Source of the DNA: JAQVOO01 sp964524755
GTDB lineage: Bacteria > Spirochaetota > Spirochaetia > Sphaerochaetales > Sphaerochaetaceae
Direction of reading: 5' to 3'
Length of the DNA stretch: 42,621 nt
Assembly: GCA_964524755.1 (NCBI GenBank)
Contig: CAZGDR010000011.1
Location: 1 to 42,621 of the forward strand
A model generated the notes under the pieces. The model worked only from the letters and a program-made list of their open reading frames with translations. It made no database searches and had not been told where the DNA came from. Position 1 is the stretch's first letter. Each line of letters starts with the position of its first letter. The position numbers and the translations under genes were made by a program. Positions 24,498 to 33,468 of the stretch are shown in pieces.

Positions 24498-25729
24498 GAA
24501 TCCTCTTCTTCACCTCGTTGATAGCGTAAAACAGCTGGGAAACTGTAATCGTTGGTTTGTTGACGCCCACCCAGTTGTTGTTGTAAATCCTGCCATCGAT
24601 TAACAGTAATCACATCAGCATCATCATCTTCAGGAGGACTTTGGGGACGGTTAGAGTCACGCCCTTCTCCATTACGTTTGGGAGGACCAAGGGGACCTTC
24701 TACCTTGTGGCGCTTGTAGGCCATCAAATCGATTTGTTCATCGAGAGTAGATTCTGAACGCTCAAATCCCGTAGCGACTACCGTCACTTTTATTTTTTCC
24801 CCTAATTCTGGATTATAAGCTTGACCAGCAATTATTAAAGCGTCTTCGGCACAGGTCTCGGTAATCAATTCTACCACATCCTGATACTCTTGGAGTGTTA
24901 AACCATCACCACCGGCAAGATTTACTAAAACCGAGCTCGCCCCATCAATACTAGCATTTTCTAGCAATGGATTGTTAATAGCTGCACGTGCAGCATCAAC
25001 AGCACGAGTCGATCCTTCGCCCACACCAATTCCCATCAGAGCATCGCCCTTCCCTTTCATAACCGTCTTCACATCAGCAAAGTCAATATTGATTTCACCT
25101 GGTTCGGTTATAAGCTCACTAATTCCCTGCACACCCTGTCGCAACACATCATCAGCTAATAAAAAGGCTTTTTTGATCGGAGTATTGTTTTCAACAACTT
25201 TTAATAGATATTGGTTGGGGATGAGGATGAGAGTGTCGACATGTTTGCGTAGTTTTTCAATACCAGCAAGGGCAAGTTGCAACTTCTTCTTCCCCTCAAA
25301 GGCAAAAGGAGTCGTAATAACAGCTACGGTAAGGGCATTTACTTCACGTGAGACCTCAGCTACTATAGCAGCTCCTCCCGTACCAGTACCACCACCCATA
25401 CCGGCGGTAATAAAGACCATGTCGGTTCCAGTTAATAGTTTTTTTATATCTTCACGTGATTCCTGCGCGGCTTTTTCACCTACATCAGGAATGCCTCCAG
25501 CTCCCAGACCTCCCGTCAACTGCTTACCTAACGGCATACGAATCTGTGCATTGGAACGTTGTAGAGCCTGGATATCAGTGTTCATCGCTACAAATGTAAC
25601 TTTCTTTAAACCGCTTGCAATCATACGATTGACAGCATTTCCTCCAGCTCCCCCAATCCCAACAACTTTAATGTCGGTTGGTGGGGTCTGTTCATTTTGT
25701 AGCAAATCTTCGAGCATATCAAAGTCCAT
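24494..25729 (-). CDS. ftsZ: Cell division GTPase FtsZ
   Basis: FtsZ polymerises into the ring that organises division. The start is ATG 25729 (MDFDMLEDLL), 9 nt after GGAGG; the GTG at 25735 is too near the site. The protein has 411 residues. The nucleotide-binding half has GIGGAGGNAVNRMI, the tubulin signature GGGTGTGGAAIVAE and PFAFEGKKK; the synergy loop NIDFADVK completes GTP hydrolysis. A charged, disordered linker (about 320-380) follows. The C-terminal tail ends SFPAVLRYQRGEEEDS, a loose version of the usual D-I-P-x-F-L-R peptide that binds FtsA and ZipA, with an added acidic end. Its upstream neighbour is the membrane anchor FtsA, 29 bases away. Confidence 0.98.
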   Translation of the reverse strand: MDFDMLEDLLQNEQTPPTDIKVVGIGGAGGNAVNRMIASGLKKVTFVAMNTDIQALQRSNAQIRMPLGKQLTGGLGAGGIPDVGEKAAQESREDIKKLLTGTDMVFITAGMGGGTGTGGAAIVAEVSREVNALTVAVITTPFAFEGKKKLQLALAGIEKLRKHVDTLILIPNQYLLKVVENNTPIKKAFLLADDVLRQGVQGISELITEPGEINIDFADVKTVMKGKGDALMGIGVGEGSTRAVDAARAAINNPLLENASIDGASSVLVNLAGGDGLTLQEYQDVVELITETCAEDALIIAGQAYNPELGEKIKVTVVATGFERSESTLDEQIDLMAYKRHKVEGPLGPPKRNGEGRDSNRPQSPPEDDDADVITVNRWQDLQQQLGGRQQTNDYSFPAVLRYQRGEEEDS

Positions 25730-25764
25730 TAACACTCACCTCCAGCATGAATCCAATTACTTAT

Positions 25765-27009
25765 TTAAAAAATGGTCCTGAAAAACCCACGAACTTTCTT
25801 TCCAAAAGACCCGGAGGATTTTGTGCGCTCAGTTTTGGGACCACCCGAAGCATACTGATCGCGTACGCGCTTTGCCTCAGTCATCACCAGTCCTAATGTT
25901 GTTGTATAACGGGGATTGATATAGGATCGGTCAAGACCATGCAAAGCTTCAGGAAAACCTATCCGAGCTGGTAATCTAAAGATCTCAGAGGCTAATTCAG
26001 TAGCTCCTGATAATAATGCTCCTCCACCAACTAGCACAACTCCTCCTCCAAAAGAACCTCTAACCTGTTTTTTCTCAAGGGCTACTTGAAGCATCGAAAA
26101 TATTTCAGCCATTCTAGGCTCAATTATTTTACTAAGTTCTTTCTTCGGCATTTTAATCGATGGAAGACCACCGATTTGAGGAATGCGCATCATCTCATCC
26201 TCAGCTACAGAAGGAATATGGCAATTCCCATATTCACACTTAACCTGTTCCGCTATAACTTTAGGTTTGTTAAGTATAAACGCAATATCGTTCGTGACGT
26301 GACCTCCACCCAAACTCACTCCTCCAGTAAAAATAGGAGCTCCGTTGGCATATACTATCATGTTGGTAGTACCACTGCCAATATTTATTAGAATGGTTCC
26401 CATCTCTTTTTCTTCAACACTCAAAACAGCTTCACTATCAGCCAATTGTTGCGCTACAAGACGTTGTACCTGAAAGCCTGCCCGCTGAATACATTTACGT
26501 TCATTTTGGCAAACAGAGGCAGATCCAGTCACAATTAATACCCGACTTTCTAATCGGTGCCCCAGCATATCTATGGGGTCTTTGATACCATCGCGTCCAT
26601 CAACCCGAAAATCCTGCACTAATGTGTGTAAAATCTCCCGATCTAAAGGAAGCTCAAAAGCACGAGCAACTTCTAGAGAGCGAAAAATATCTTCACGCTT
26701 AATTTCTTGGTCTTTAGCATTAATTCCCACCACTCCTTGGGATGGAATGCCTTCAATGTGTTCACCGCCAATCCCAATGATAATCTGCTGTATATCGGTT
26801 CCTGCTTGCAACTCAGCTTCTGAGATAACGGAGGTTATACTTTTTATTGCCTGTTCTATATTAACGATAGCCCCAAAACGGACCCCTTCAGAGGGGCGTT
26901 CACACAAGCTATCTACCATGACGGTCCCATCTTTGCTCACTGTACCAATTACTGCACGTACCCATGAGCTACCGATATCGAGCCCCATCATGATTTTATC
27001 TGTGGCCAC
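25765..27009 (-). CDS. ftsA: Actin-like FtsA, membrane anchor of FtsZ
   Basis: FtsA tethers FtsZ filaments to the membrane and recruits later divisome proteins. The 414-residue protein has the actin-fold phosphate loops GLDIGSSWVRAVIG and INIGSGTTNMIVY, the FtsA-specific 1C region (about 80-165, with GVVGINAKDQEI), and VVLVGGGALLSGATELA for adenosine binding. The C-terminus after a Gly/Ser/Lys linker is GKKVRGFFRTIF, a short amphipathic membrane-targeting helix. The GTG start at 27009 has GGAGG 7 nt upstream. It is 15 bases after ftsQ. Confidence 0.97.
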   Translation of the reverse strand: MATDKIMMGLDIGSSWVRAVIGTVSKDGTVMVDSLCERPSEGVRFGAIVNIEQAIKSITSVISEAELQAGTDIQQIIIGIGGEHIEGIPSQGVVGINAKDQEIKREDIFRSLEVARAFELPLDREILHTLVQDFRVDGRDGIKDPIDMLGHRLESRVLIVTGSASVCQNERKCIQRAGFQVQRLVAQQLADSEAVLSVEEKEMGTILINIGSGTTNMIVYANGAPIFTGGVSLGGGHVTNDIAFILNKPKVIAEQVKCEYGNCHIPSVAEDEMMRIPQIGGLPSIKMPKKELSKIIEPRMAEIFSMLQVALEKKQVRGSFGGGVVLVGGGALLSGATELASEIFRLPARIGFPEALHGLDRSYINPRYTTTLGLVMTEAKRVRDQYASGGPKTERTKSSGSFGKKVRGFFRTIF

Positions 27010-27024
27010 TATAACACCTCCGAA

Positions 27025-27900
27025 TCATTGCCGACTTACCAGCGACCGAGCATACAAATCATACCGCAACTGGCCAATAAGAGCAATATTGCGTAACTGG
27101 TTGTCTTTATGCTCCAGTTTAATCAATCGGAGAGCATCGTGCAACCTTGATTCGGAGATAGATTCACGAATGTAGAGATTACTATTGTAAGCTGGTAGAT
27201 CGATTATCATATTTCCAAATGTATTCTCCAGACCCTCTTGGTAGCGAATCCTCCCCACAATTCGATAACGTTCTCCTGTGTCCATACCCATTTGATTAGC
27301 TAATTCAATGACCTCTTCCATACCAGGATCGAGACCATACGTCACAAGATAATCTCCATAGGTAGGATTAACTTCCACGGTAAAAACGGTGTGGCCGTAC
27401 AAGGCGAAGTCTTCATGTGAAATTCTCTCGAGTTTCCGGTCCTTCACAAGATACAGGGCCAGTGTCGTATCATCTTCTACTACTGCTATCCCAACGTTGG
27501 GTTGATAGATAGTCAGTTCAGCTTCAAGGCGGGAAAAAGAATGTCTAACTAAGCTTACATCCTCAACCATACTGAGCGATGTAAGTGCATGTTTTAAATT
27601 CCTAGGTGCCGACGAAGCCATCGATTGACCTAACACGGCTTCTCCTAACTGTTTTGCTGCACTAGGAACACTAGAAATAGCATTATTTGAGGATATAACG
27701 ACTTCTGTGATATCAAAGAGGGGAATAAAGCGGAGTGCATACCAACCAAGTAACACGACAATTATAAGCGTTACAATAATCCAAAAACACCTTTTCATCG
27801 GACGAGATTTGGTTTTATCCAAAACCATTTCTCGTGAATATCCGGTAACATCGCTGCGGTAACTATCATAATCATAGCCATAGGCATATGCATTACTCAT
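27025..27900 (-). CDS. ftsQ: FtsQ/DivIB family division protein
   Basis: FtsQ/DivIB is a bitopic protein that links early and late divisome parts and partners FtsL and FtsB. The 291-residue protein has a cytoplasmic tail (1-36) that is unusually tyrosine-rich, one membrane helix (about 38-55, CFWIIVTLIIVVLLGWYAL), then a POTRA-like domain (about 62-135: FDITEVVISSNNAISSV) and a beta domain to the end. The ATG overlaps the ftsW end by 8 bases, with AAGGAG about 10 nt upstream. Sequence conservation in this family is weak; the call rests on topology and on its place between ftsW and ftsA. Confidence 0.85.
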   Translation of the reverse strand: MSNAYAYGYDYDSYRSDVTGYSREMVLDKTKSRPMKRCFWIIVTLIIVVLLGWYALRFIPLFDITEVVISSNNAISSVPSAAKQLGEAVLGQSMASSAPRNLKHALTSLSMVEDVSLVRHSFSRLEAELTIYQPNVGIAVVEDDTTLALYLVKDRKLERISHEDFALYGHTVFTVEVNPTYGDYLVTYGLDPGMEEVIELANQMGMDTGERYRIVGRIRYQEGLENTFGNMIIDLPAYNSNLYIRESISESRLHDALRLIKLEHKDNQLRNIALIGQLRYDLYARSLVSRQ

Positions 27901-29080
27901 AAGCCGCTAACTCCTTTTCATCAATCACCATACATCTATAGAGGAACCCACATTCACATAATATTATGAATAGATTGGTTCCTCCCTGTGAGAAAAACGG
28001 TAAGGGAATACCCGTAGGAGGCAACAATGCTGTTACTACAGCCAAATTAATGAGAGCCTGCCAAATTATCATAAACGTGATCCCAAAAGAGGCTAAAGCA
28101 ATAAAGCGGTGCTTAAAAGATGTTGTATAAAACCGTCGAGCCGTAGAAAACCCAAGAAAGGCAAACCCCAAAAACAAGAGAAAAACTAGGATGACACCAG
28201 AGAACCCCAACTCCTCGGCAAGTGATGCAAAGATGAAATCACTCTGCACTTCTGGAATAATTCCTAGTTTAAAAGTTCCATTACCCAATCCTTTGCCCCA
28301 CATACCTCCCGCTGCTATCGCTTCAAGTGATTTTCTAACTTGCCAATTTAGTCCACTTGGATCAATTGTGGGAAATAGAAAGCTGACAATACGACGAATT
28401 CGATAGGGCTCAATGAATAAAAAGATTAAAGAGGGAACACCTACTCCAACCGTAACCATACCGATATAGCGCAACCGTAGCCCCCCTATGGCTAGTAGCG
28501 CTAAAGCCACCAGCAAAAATATCAAGGTAGTTGAGTAATCACGTTGCACCACGATTAAAAGAGCAGAAATAATGATAATAACAATACTTATGCCAATAGG
28601 AACAAAACTGTGCCCATCCCATTTTGAAAGGATATGGGCTATATATAACACCACCGATACTTTCAAAAGTTCGGAGGGCTGGAAGGATGGCAAAGGTCCA
28701 ATTTGTAACCACCTACGCGCTCCTAGGCGTTCCACACCCCAAGGAGTGACTAGGGTTAATATCATCAAGATAAAAGAGATTATGAGAAGGCAGGGAATTG
28801 CCCGCCGAATCCAGCGCAGAGGAATCCACCTAATTACAATAAATACAATAAACCCTAAAAAAGCAAAAATAATTTGTCTGGAAAAATAGTAAGAACTAGC
28901 AAGCCCGTGACGGATTGCCTCATCATATGACGCAGAATAGAGGGTAACGAGACCAAAGCAGACCAGCGCTATAACAATACAAATAAACATAAAAGGGCTC
29001 CAGTTTAACCCCTCATTGAGAGTAGGAGACTGAAGGTTATTTTTAGAAAATGTTACATCGTCATAGGTTTGATTTTCCAC
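27893..29080 (-). CDS. ftsW: FtsW, septal peptidoglycan glycosyltransferase (SEDS family)
   Basis: FtsW polymerises lipid II at the septum together with a class B PBP, here probably the product at 16927. The 395-residue protein has about ten hydrophobic segments. Family motifs include TLVTPWGVERLGARRWLQIGP, FQPSELLKVSVVLYIA, VVQRDYSTTLIFL and the C-terminal TALLPPTGIPLPFFSQGGTNL. FtsW is preferred over RodA by its position between mraY and ftsQ. The GTG start at 29080 has no clear site at normal spacing (AAGG touches it), so the true start could differ. Confidence 0.94.
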   Translation of the reverse strand: MENQTYDDVTFSKNNLQSPTLNEGLNWSPFMFICIVIALVCFGLVTLYSASYDEAIRHGLASSYYFSRQIIFAFLGFIVFIVIRWIPLRWIRRAIPCLLIISFILMILTLVTPWGVERLGARRWLQIGPLPSFQPSELLKVSVVLYIAHILSKWDGHSFVPIGISIVIIIISALLIVVQRDYSTTLIFLLVALALLAIGGLRLRYIGMVTVGVGVPSLIFLFIEPYRIRRIVSFLFPTIDPSGLNWQVRKSLEAIAAGGMWGKGLGNGTFKLGIIPEVQSDFIFASLAEELGFSGVILVFLLFLGFAFLGFSTARRFYTTSFKHRFIALASFGITFMIIWQALINLAVVTALLPPTGIPLPFFSQGGTNLFIILCECGFLYRCMVIDEKELAAYE

Positions 29081-29107
29081 CTTATATACGGTTAGGGCAC
29101 GATAGTG

Positions 29108-30142
29108 CTACAGATATTTTATGATGAAAAATATTCCAGCGAGTACAGATGCGATAATACTGACAATCTGTAGCCGGATAACTATCTTGCTCTCCGTTAC
29201 CTCCTTTTTCTCAAGATGATGATGGAATGGAGCCATGGCAAAGACCTTCTTGCCAAATATACGTATCGATATGATTTGGATAAATGAAGAGAAGCACTCT
29301 AACAGAAAGACGAGAGATGCTACGAGAACAATCAATTCGACTTTCATTAATAACGCACAGATTGCTAATACTGCCCCTAATGCATGACTGCCCGTGTCGC
29401 CCATAAAGACTTGTGCCTTAGGGCCGTTGTACCAAAGAAAACCAAAAAGGCCCCCCAACGTCGCGGTCAGGACCACCAATAGATTCAATCCCCCGTTATT
29501 AATCGGACCCTGAATTAATTCAAAGTGTAAACCTGAACCAAAGAGACCAGCTATTATGGCCAGTAAAATTAGAGGACTGATGGCTACTTGGGTAGCAAGA
29601 CCATCGAGACCATCGGTAATGTTGACCGCGTTTACAAAGGTAACCATGTAAAATAAGAAGGCAATGGGGTACCACAACCCAATATTCCAAGTACGTGAAG
29701 GAATCCAAGGATGACTAATAACTGTTGTTTGCAATCCTGAAATACTACTTTGCAACCAAAGAATAAGAGCTGCTACCAGAATCTGCATGGCGAGTTTTCG
29801 AGAAGTACGTAATCCGATGGACTCTTTCCGTGCAATTTTAGTCGCATCATCAAAAAAGCCAACTAACGCAAATGACCACATGGTCACGAGGGGAATAAAC
29901 GTGTACGGATGGGTAATATCTCCCAAAACGATGACTGAAACAGTAATACCGATTATGAAAAATATTCCTCCAGCTGTCGGAGTTCCTACTTTTTGCAAAT
30001 GAGCTTTTGGAACATCAGGATTAATAGGTTGATTGAAACCATATTTGTACGTCACTTTTATATAGATGTACCCAAGAATCATGGAAACAGTCCATGCCAT
30101 CAATAATGCGAGTAATGCGTTAAGTATAGCTAGACTATTCAC
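29108..30142 (-). CDS. mraY: Phospho-N-acetylmuramoyl-pentapeptide transferase
   Basis: MraY joins UDP-MurNAc-pentapeptide to undecaprenyl phosphate, making lipid I. The 344-residue protein is polytopic with about ten hydrophobic segments. Conserved cytoplasmic motifs include KVGTPTAGGIFFI, GFFDDATKIARKES (acidic Mg2+ site), VNITDGLDGLA, VFMGDTGSHALGAVLA and MAPFHHHLEKK. The GTG start at 30142 follows AGGAG at 8 nt. murF ends 15 bases upstream. Confidence 0.97.
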   Translation of the reverse strand: MNSLAILNALLALLMAWTVSMILGYIYIKVTYKYGFNQPINPDVPKAHLQKVGTPTAGGIFFIIGITVSVIVLGDITHPYTFIPLVTMWSFALVGFFDDATKIARKESIGLRTSRKLAMQILVAALILWLQSSISGLQTTVISHPWIPSRTWNIGLWYPIAFLFYMVTFVNAVNITDGLDGLATQVAISPLILLAIIAGLFGSGLHFELIQGPINNGGLNLLVVLTATLGGLFGFLWYNGPKAQVFMGDTGSHALGAVLAICALLMKVELIVLVASLVFLLECFSSFIQIISIRIFGKKVFAMAPFHHHLEKKEVTESKIVIRLQIVSIIASVLAGIFFIIKYL

Positions 30143-30157
30143 TATAAAATCTCCTAA

Positions 30158-31531
30158 TTAAGCGATAGAGGTCAAAGCGGGAACTAACCGTTCCATGGCC
30201 ATCGCACGCGAGCCTTTGAGTAGAATGAGATCGCCTTTGAGTGTGTCTGTAAGCATTCTTTTTTGTAGTATGTCGTAATCATCAGTATAAAAGACCCGTT
30301 CTGAAAAGCCCATTTTTTGCATTTCCAACCATGCACTTTCCATCTCTTTACCATACAAATAGACATCGTCTAAATTAGCAGCCAGTAGTTTATGGGCAAC
30401 ATGGACGTGGGCGTTCTCTGTAACTATCCCTAATTCCTTCATAGAACCCAACACCGCTAATTTTCGTCCTTTCCAGGGTAAATTAGCCATGTAATCTAAA
30501 ATAGTATTGGTCGAATCAACACTAGAATTGTACCAGTCTTCAATAACAGTAACTGCACCAGTAATAATATGGCTTCTGCCAGGCACCGCTGAAAATTGTT
30601 CTAAACCTTCACTAATCTGTGCAGCCGTCGCACCGTACACCTGAGCAATGGATATGGCGGCTATGGCATTTATAAGATTGTGTTTACCAACCGCGTGCAG
30701 ATGAATGGGCACGCCTTCATAACTTATCTGCCACCCTTGTAACCCTAATGATACGATACGACCTAGACCTTTTGTCCCCACCATGCCAAAGGGGAGCGGC
30801 TCAACTTTGCGTACTTTTCTTATATAATCATTCCAAGCACTGTTTTCTACCATGAAAGCAGCTTCAATTTCAGGGTGGAATACTTTACTTTTTTCTTTAG
30901 CGATAACCTGAGTGTTGCCCAATTTGCCAACATGGGATAGGCCAATATTAGTAATGAGAGCCACATCAGGACGCCACATCGAGAGCATTCGGTCCATTTC
31001 ACCTACATGATCCACTCCCATTTCAAAAATTCCAAATTCGGTATCATGATCAATCTCAAACAGTGAAATAGGCAACCCAATTTCCGAGTTAAAATTACCT
31101 GGAGTTTTGGCGACCTTACCTACTTTAGATAAAATTGAAGCGAGCATCTCTTTGGTTGTAGTTTTTCCACAACTTCCGGTAATCCCAATCTTTTGCATCC
31201 CCTGATGCATCTGAACATGTTCCGTGGCCATGCGCTGGAGTGCTTGAAGGGGATTGTCCACCACGATTAATACTTTTGAAACATCTTTCAGCCGAGCTTT
31301 GATTCTGTGTGCATGTCGAGCTCCAATCAAAGCCGCTGAGGCGCCATTAGCGAAGGCTTCTAATACAAAGTCATGACCGTCATGCAATTCTCCTGGTAAC
31401 GCTACAAATAAAGAGCCATCTTGAGTTTTGCGAGAATCAATCGTAATAGAAGATATTACGGGATATGGTTGCTGTCCAATCAGAGAGCCTTGTGCTAATT
31501 GGGCAATCCGTGTACTTTCCATTGCTTGCAT
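30158..31531 (-). CDS. murF: UDP-MurNAc-tripeptide:D-Ala-D-Ala ligase
   Basis: MurF adds D-Ala-D-Ala to complete the cytoplasmic peptidoglycan precursor used by MraY. The 457-residue protein has the N-terminal UDP-binding domain (TIDSRKTQDGSLFVALPG), the ATP-binding centre GITGSCGKTTTKEML, TPGNFNSEIGLPIS (MurF-typical), EMGVDHVGEMD and ALITNIGLSHVGKLG, and a C-terminal domain with DWYNSSVDS and LGSMKELG. The catalytic pocket residues I can see are intact. The ATG at 31531 has GGAG 6 nt upstream and lies 3 bases after the ftsL stop. murE is not in the window. Confidence 0.97.
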   Translation of the reverse strand: MQAMESTRIAQLAQGSLIGQQPYPVISSITIDSRKTQDGSLFVALPGELHDGHDFVLEAFANGASAALIGARHAHRIKARLKDVSKVLIVVDNPLQALQRMATEHVQMHQGMQKIGITGSCGKTTTKEMLASILSKVGKVAKTPGNFNSEIGLPISLFEIDHDTEFGIFEMGVDHVGEMDRMLSMWRPDVALITNIGLSHVGKLGNTQVIAKEKSKVFHPEIEAAFMVENSAWNDYIRKVRKVEPLPFGMVGTKGLGRIVSLGLQGWQISYEGVPIHLHAVGKHNLINAIAAISIAQVYGATAAQISEGLEQFSAVPGRSHIITGAVTVIEDWYNSSVDSTNTILDYMANLPWKGRKLAVLGSMKELGIVTENAHVHVAHKLLAANLDDVYLYGKEMESAWLEMQKMGFSERVFYTDDYDILQKRMLTDTLKGDLILLKGSRAMAMERLVPALTSIA

Positions 31532-31534
31532 AGC

Positions 31535-31855
31535 CTACTCCTTCACCACAACAATTTTGGCGTCATCAAACAGAATCTTCTGCAATAACAACCCTTGTTG
31601 AGATGCTTTTTGGAGAGTTAACTCAGGCAATTGAGCTTCCGTTATCTGGGCAGTAAGAACCTGTTTTTTCTCTTCGATTATGGCACTTTGTGTTCGTATG
31701 TTGGTAAAGCGGACTTGGAGTTCCCGATTTTTGGCAGCTTGTGCAACGGGCACTAATAAAGCCGCAAATACCATAAGTAGCATCAAAATACATACAAATT
31801 TTTCTTTTAGGCTAATTGAATATGTTCTGACAATACCTCGGTCGTAATCGATCAT
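31535..31855 (-). CDS. ftsL: FtsL-like division protein
   Basis: The 106-residue protein has a short basic cytoplasmic N-terminus, one membrane helix (about 21-40: FVCILMLLMVFAALLVPVA) and a periplasmic helix likely to form a coiled coil (about 41-78, rich in Arg, Gln and Glu). This is the topology of FtsL, which forms a complex with FtsQ and FtsB and activates FtsW-FtsI. Family sequence is poorly conserved, so the call rests on size, topology and position between rsmH and murF. The start overlaps the rsmH stop by 4 bases (ATGA type). Confidence 0.8.
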   Translation of the reverse strand: MIDYDRGIVRTYSISLKEKFVCILMLLMVFAALLVPVAQAAKNRELQVRFTNIRTQSAIIEEKKQVLTAQITEAQLPELTLQKASQQGLLLQKILFDDAKIVVVKE

Positions 31856-32790
31856 AGTTGGTCCTCCACTTTCTCCGCAACTCGTAATTTGGCACTACGA
31901 GAAGGGGGATTATCCTGACACTCTTGGGCAGACGGGACCAACGGTTTTTTGGTAAGAATTTTAATGGAAGGTTTGCCTCCACAGGTACAACGAGGAGCTT
32001 CTGGGGGACAGACACATCCATCGGCTCGTTTACGGAACAAATATTTTATAGGACGGTCCTCTAGAGAGTGAAAGCTTATTACCGCTACTCTACCGTGAGG
32101 GCGCAGGATTTCAATTGCTCGATCTACGGCTGGTACAATGCGATCCAACTCGTTATTTACGGCTATCCGTAAGGCTTGGAACGTTCGTGTGGCGGGGTGT
32201 ATTCTTCCATAGCGATACGAAGATGGAACGGCTTGGCGTATGATAGAGGCTAATTCATCTGAACGAGTTATGGGTTGTGATTCGCGATACTTACAGATGG
32301 CGGCTGCAATGCGCCTTGCATACCGTTCTTCACCATTAGTATAAATAATGTCAGCAATCTCTTTCTCGCGAAACTTATTGACGATATCAGAGACTGAAAA
32401 AGGAGCAGAAGGATCGAGCCGCATATCGAGGTCTTCACTGCGGCCAAAACTGAACCCTCTCCCCGACTCTTCATAATGGTAGATCGAAATTCCGAGATCA
32501 AATAAAACCGCACTGGGCTCCTCTCCATCATAGGTCTCGAGGTAATCATCAAACCAGGTAGTAACCGCCGTAAAACGATCTCCAAAAGGAGTCATGCGAT
32601 GTTTCGCTTTTTCTATAATACCAGGATCACGATCTAGTCCAATAACTCGTAAATTAGGATAGGTATCTAAAAACAGGAACGAATGCCCACCCTCGCCTAA
32701 CGTACAGTCAATCATTAAGGGGTTTTCAACTGGGGGAGCCAACAAGGTGAGGACTTCCTCTGCTAATACGCTCTGGTGAAGATATTCCAT
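31852..32790 (-). CDS. rsmH: 16S rRNA (cytosine1402-N4)-methyltransferase RsmH
   Basis: RsmH (MraW) methylates N4 of C1402 in the ribosomal P site using S-adenosylmethionine. The start is ATG 32790 (MEYLHQSVLAEEVL), 8 nt after GGAGG; the longer ORF enters mraZ. The protein has 312 residues. Motifs in order: DCTLGEGGHS (AdoMet loop), VIGLDRDP, VLFDLGIS, RGFSFGRSEDLDMRLD, the HPATRTFQALRIAVN signature and VISFHSLEDRPIK. It lies directly after mraZ, the conserved head of the division cluster. Confidence 0.97.
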   Translation of the reverse strand: MEYLHQSVLAEEVLTLLAPPVENPLMIDCTLGEGGHSFLFLDTYPNLRVIGLDRDPGIIEKAKHRMTPFGDRFTAVTTWFDDYLETYDGEEPSAVLFDLGISIYHYEESGRGFSFGRSEDLDMRLDPSAPFSVSDIVNKFREKEIADIIYTNGEERYARRIAAAICKYRESQPITRSDELASIIRQAVPSSYRYGRIHPATRTFQALRIAVNNELDRIVPAVDRAIEILRPHGRVAVISFHSLEDRPIKYLFRKRADGCVCPPEAPRCTCGGKPSIKILTKKPLVPSAQECQDNPPSRSAKLRVAEKVEDQL

Positions 32791-32791
32791 C

Positions 32792-33253
32792 TTAGTGTCC
32801 TCCTTCTTGCAATAAGACACTGAGACTCTGTGAGGCAGCGGAGAAGGAAGGTTCGCTTTCGGTGAGGAAGTTGTTGTAGGCATCAACACTCCATAGTTCC
32901 AAGTAAATACTGATGCCTAACATTACCGATTCTTCACGCAGTTGGAGCCCCACACTATCTCGTAATTGGGGTGGTACTAACAAGCGACCCGATTTATCAA
33001 TTTCACATTCCATGGCAGGAGCAATTATCCGACGTTGCAACAATCGTAGATTGGCATCGAACATCGCTCCGGGACCATCCATTATTTTAGCTCTAATATT
33101 TTCAAAGAAGGGAGGAAGCATAATCCATAAACAGGGGTCAACGGCTCGTGTAATGATAAGTGTAGAGTTATCACCTAACGCTGAACGCAGCTTTGATGGA
33201 ATGAGAATTCTACCTTTTTCATCAATTGTGTTGCGATATTCACCCGTTAACAC
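32792..33253 (-). CDS. mraZ: Transcriptional regulator MraZ
   Basis: MraZ is a DNA-binding protein of the AbrB superfold that represses its own division operon in E. coli. The 153-residue protein has two swapped-hairpin repeats: EYRNTIDEKGRILIPSKLR (5-23) and a second with CEIDKSGRLLVPPQLRDSV. The GTG start at 33253 has AAGGGA upstream. It is the first gene of the 15-gene leftward unit; the upstream region has a sigma70 promoter with G-rich repeats fitting MraZ boxes, so self-control is likely. Confidence 0.95.
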   Translation of the reverse strand: MLTGEYRNTIDEKGRILIPSKLRSALGDNSTLIITRAVDPCLWIMLPPFFENIRAKIMDGPGAMFDANLRLLQRRIIAPAMECEIDKSGRLLVPPQLRDSVGLQLREESVMLGISIYLELWSVDAYNNFLTESEPSFSAASQSLSVLLQEGGH

Positions 33254-33283
33254 TGTCTGCTTCCCTTAAAAAGTGGTTATATT

Positions 33284-33298
33284 TGGGAATCTTTCCCA
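33284..33298. repeat. Palindrome TGGGAA-TCT-TTCCCA in the mraZ leader
   Basis: A perfect 6+6 palindrome around a 3-nt centre. One arm is also the MraZ-like TGGGA repeat nearest the gene. It lies between the predicted transcription start (about 33305) and the mraZ GTG and could be an operator or leader hairpin. Confidence 0.5.
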
Positions 33299-33329
33299 CT
33301 CCTTACCACAAACTATACCCTTTCTCCCA
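33294..33329 (-). promoter_or_regulatory. Probable MraZ operator: four G-rich direct repeats
   Basis: On the minus strand TGGGA (33329-33325), GGGTA (33320-33316), TGGTA (33308-33304) and TGGGA (33298-33294) recur roughly every 9-12 bases, overlapping the promoter spacer, -10 box and start site. MraZ of E. coli and other bacteria is known to bind direct repeats of TGGGN with about 10-bp phasing ahead of its own gene. Confidence 0.6.
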
Positions 33330-33340
33330 CCTGAGGACAA
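33312..33340 (-). promoter_or_regulatory. Sigma70-type promoter of the division operon
   Basis: Minus-strand TTGTCC (33340-33335) and TATAGT (33317-33312) are exactly 17 nt apart. A start near 33305 leaves a leader of about 50 nt before mraZ. The overlap with G-rich repeats fits repression by MraZ. Confidence 0.65.
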
Positions 33341-33468
33341 CTGAATAAAGAGGGGATAGAGCATGCCTTTTCTTTATATAGCAAGAACTACTATACATCC
33401 GTAGGGCACAAACAGACTCTTTTTACAGTATCTAATATTGTGTCAAATTAGATATAAGAACTTTTTGG

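Noticed and set aside
24972..25781. A 269-codon open frame on the plus strand opposite ftsZ and its upstream region
   Set aside because: It is antisense to a clear FtsZ, has the low-complexity Ser/Pro/Ala/Thr look of a shadow frame, and no ribosome site or recognisable domain.
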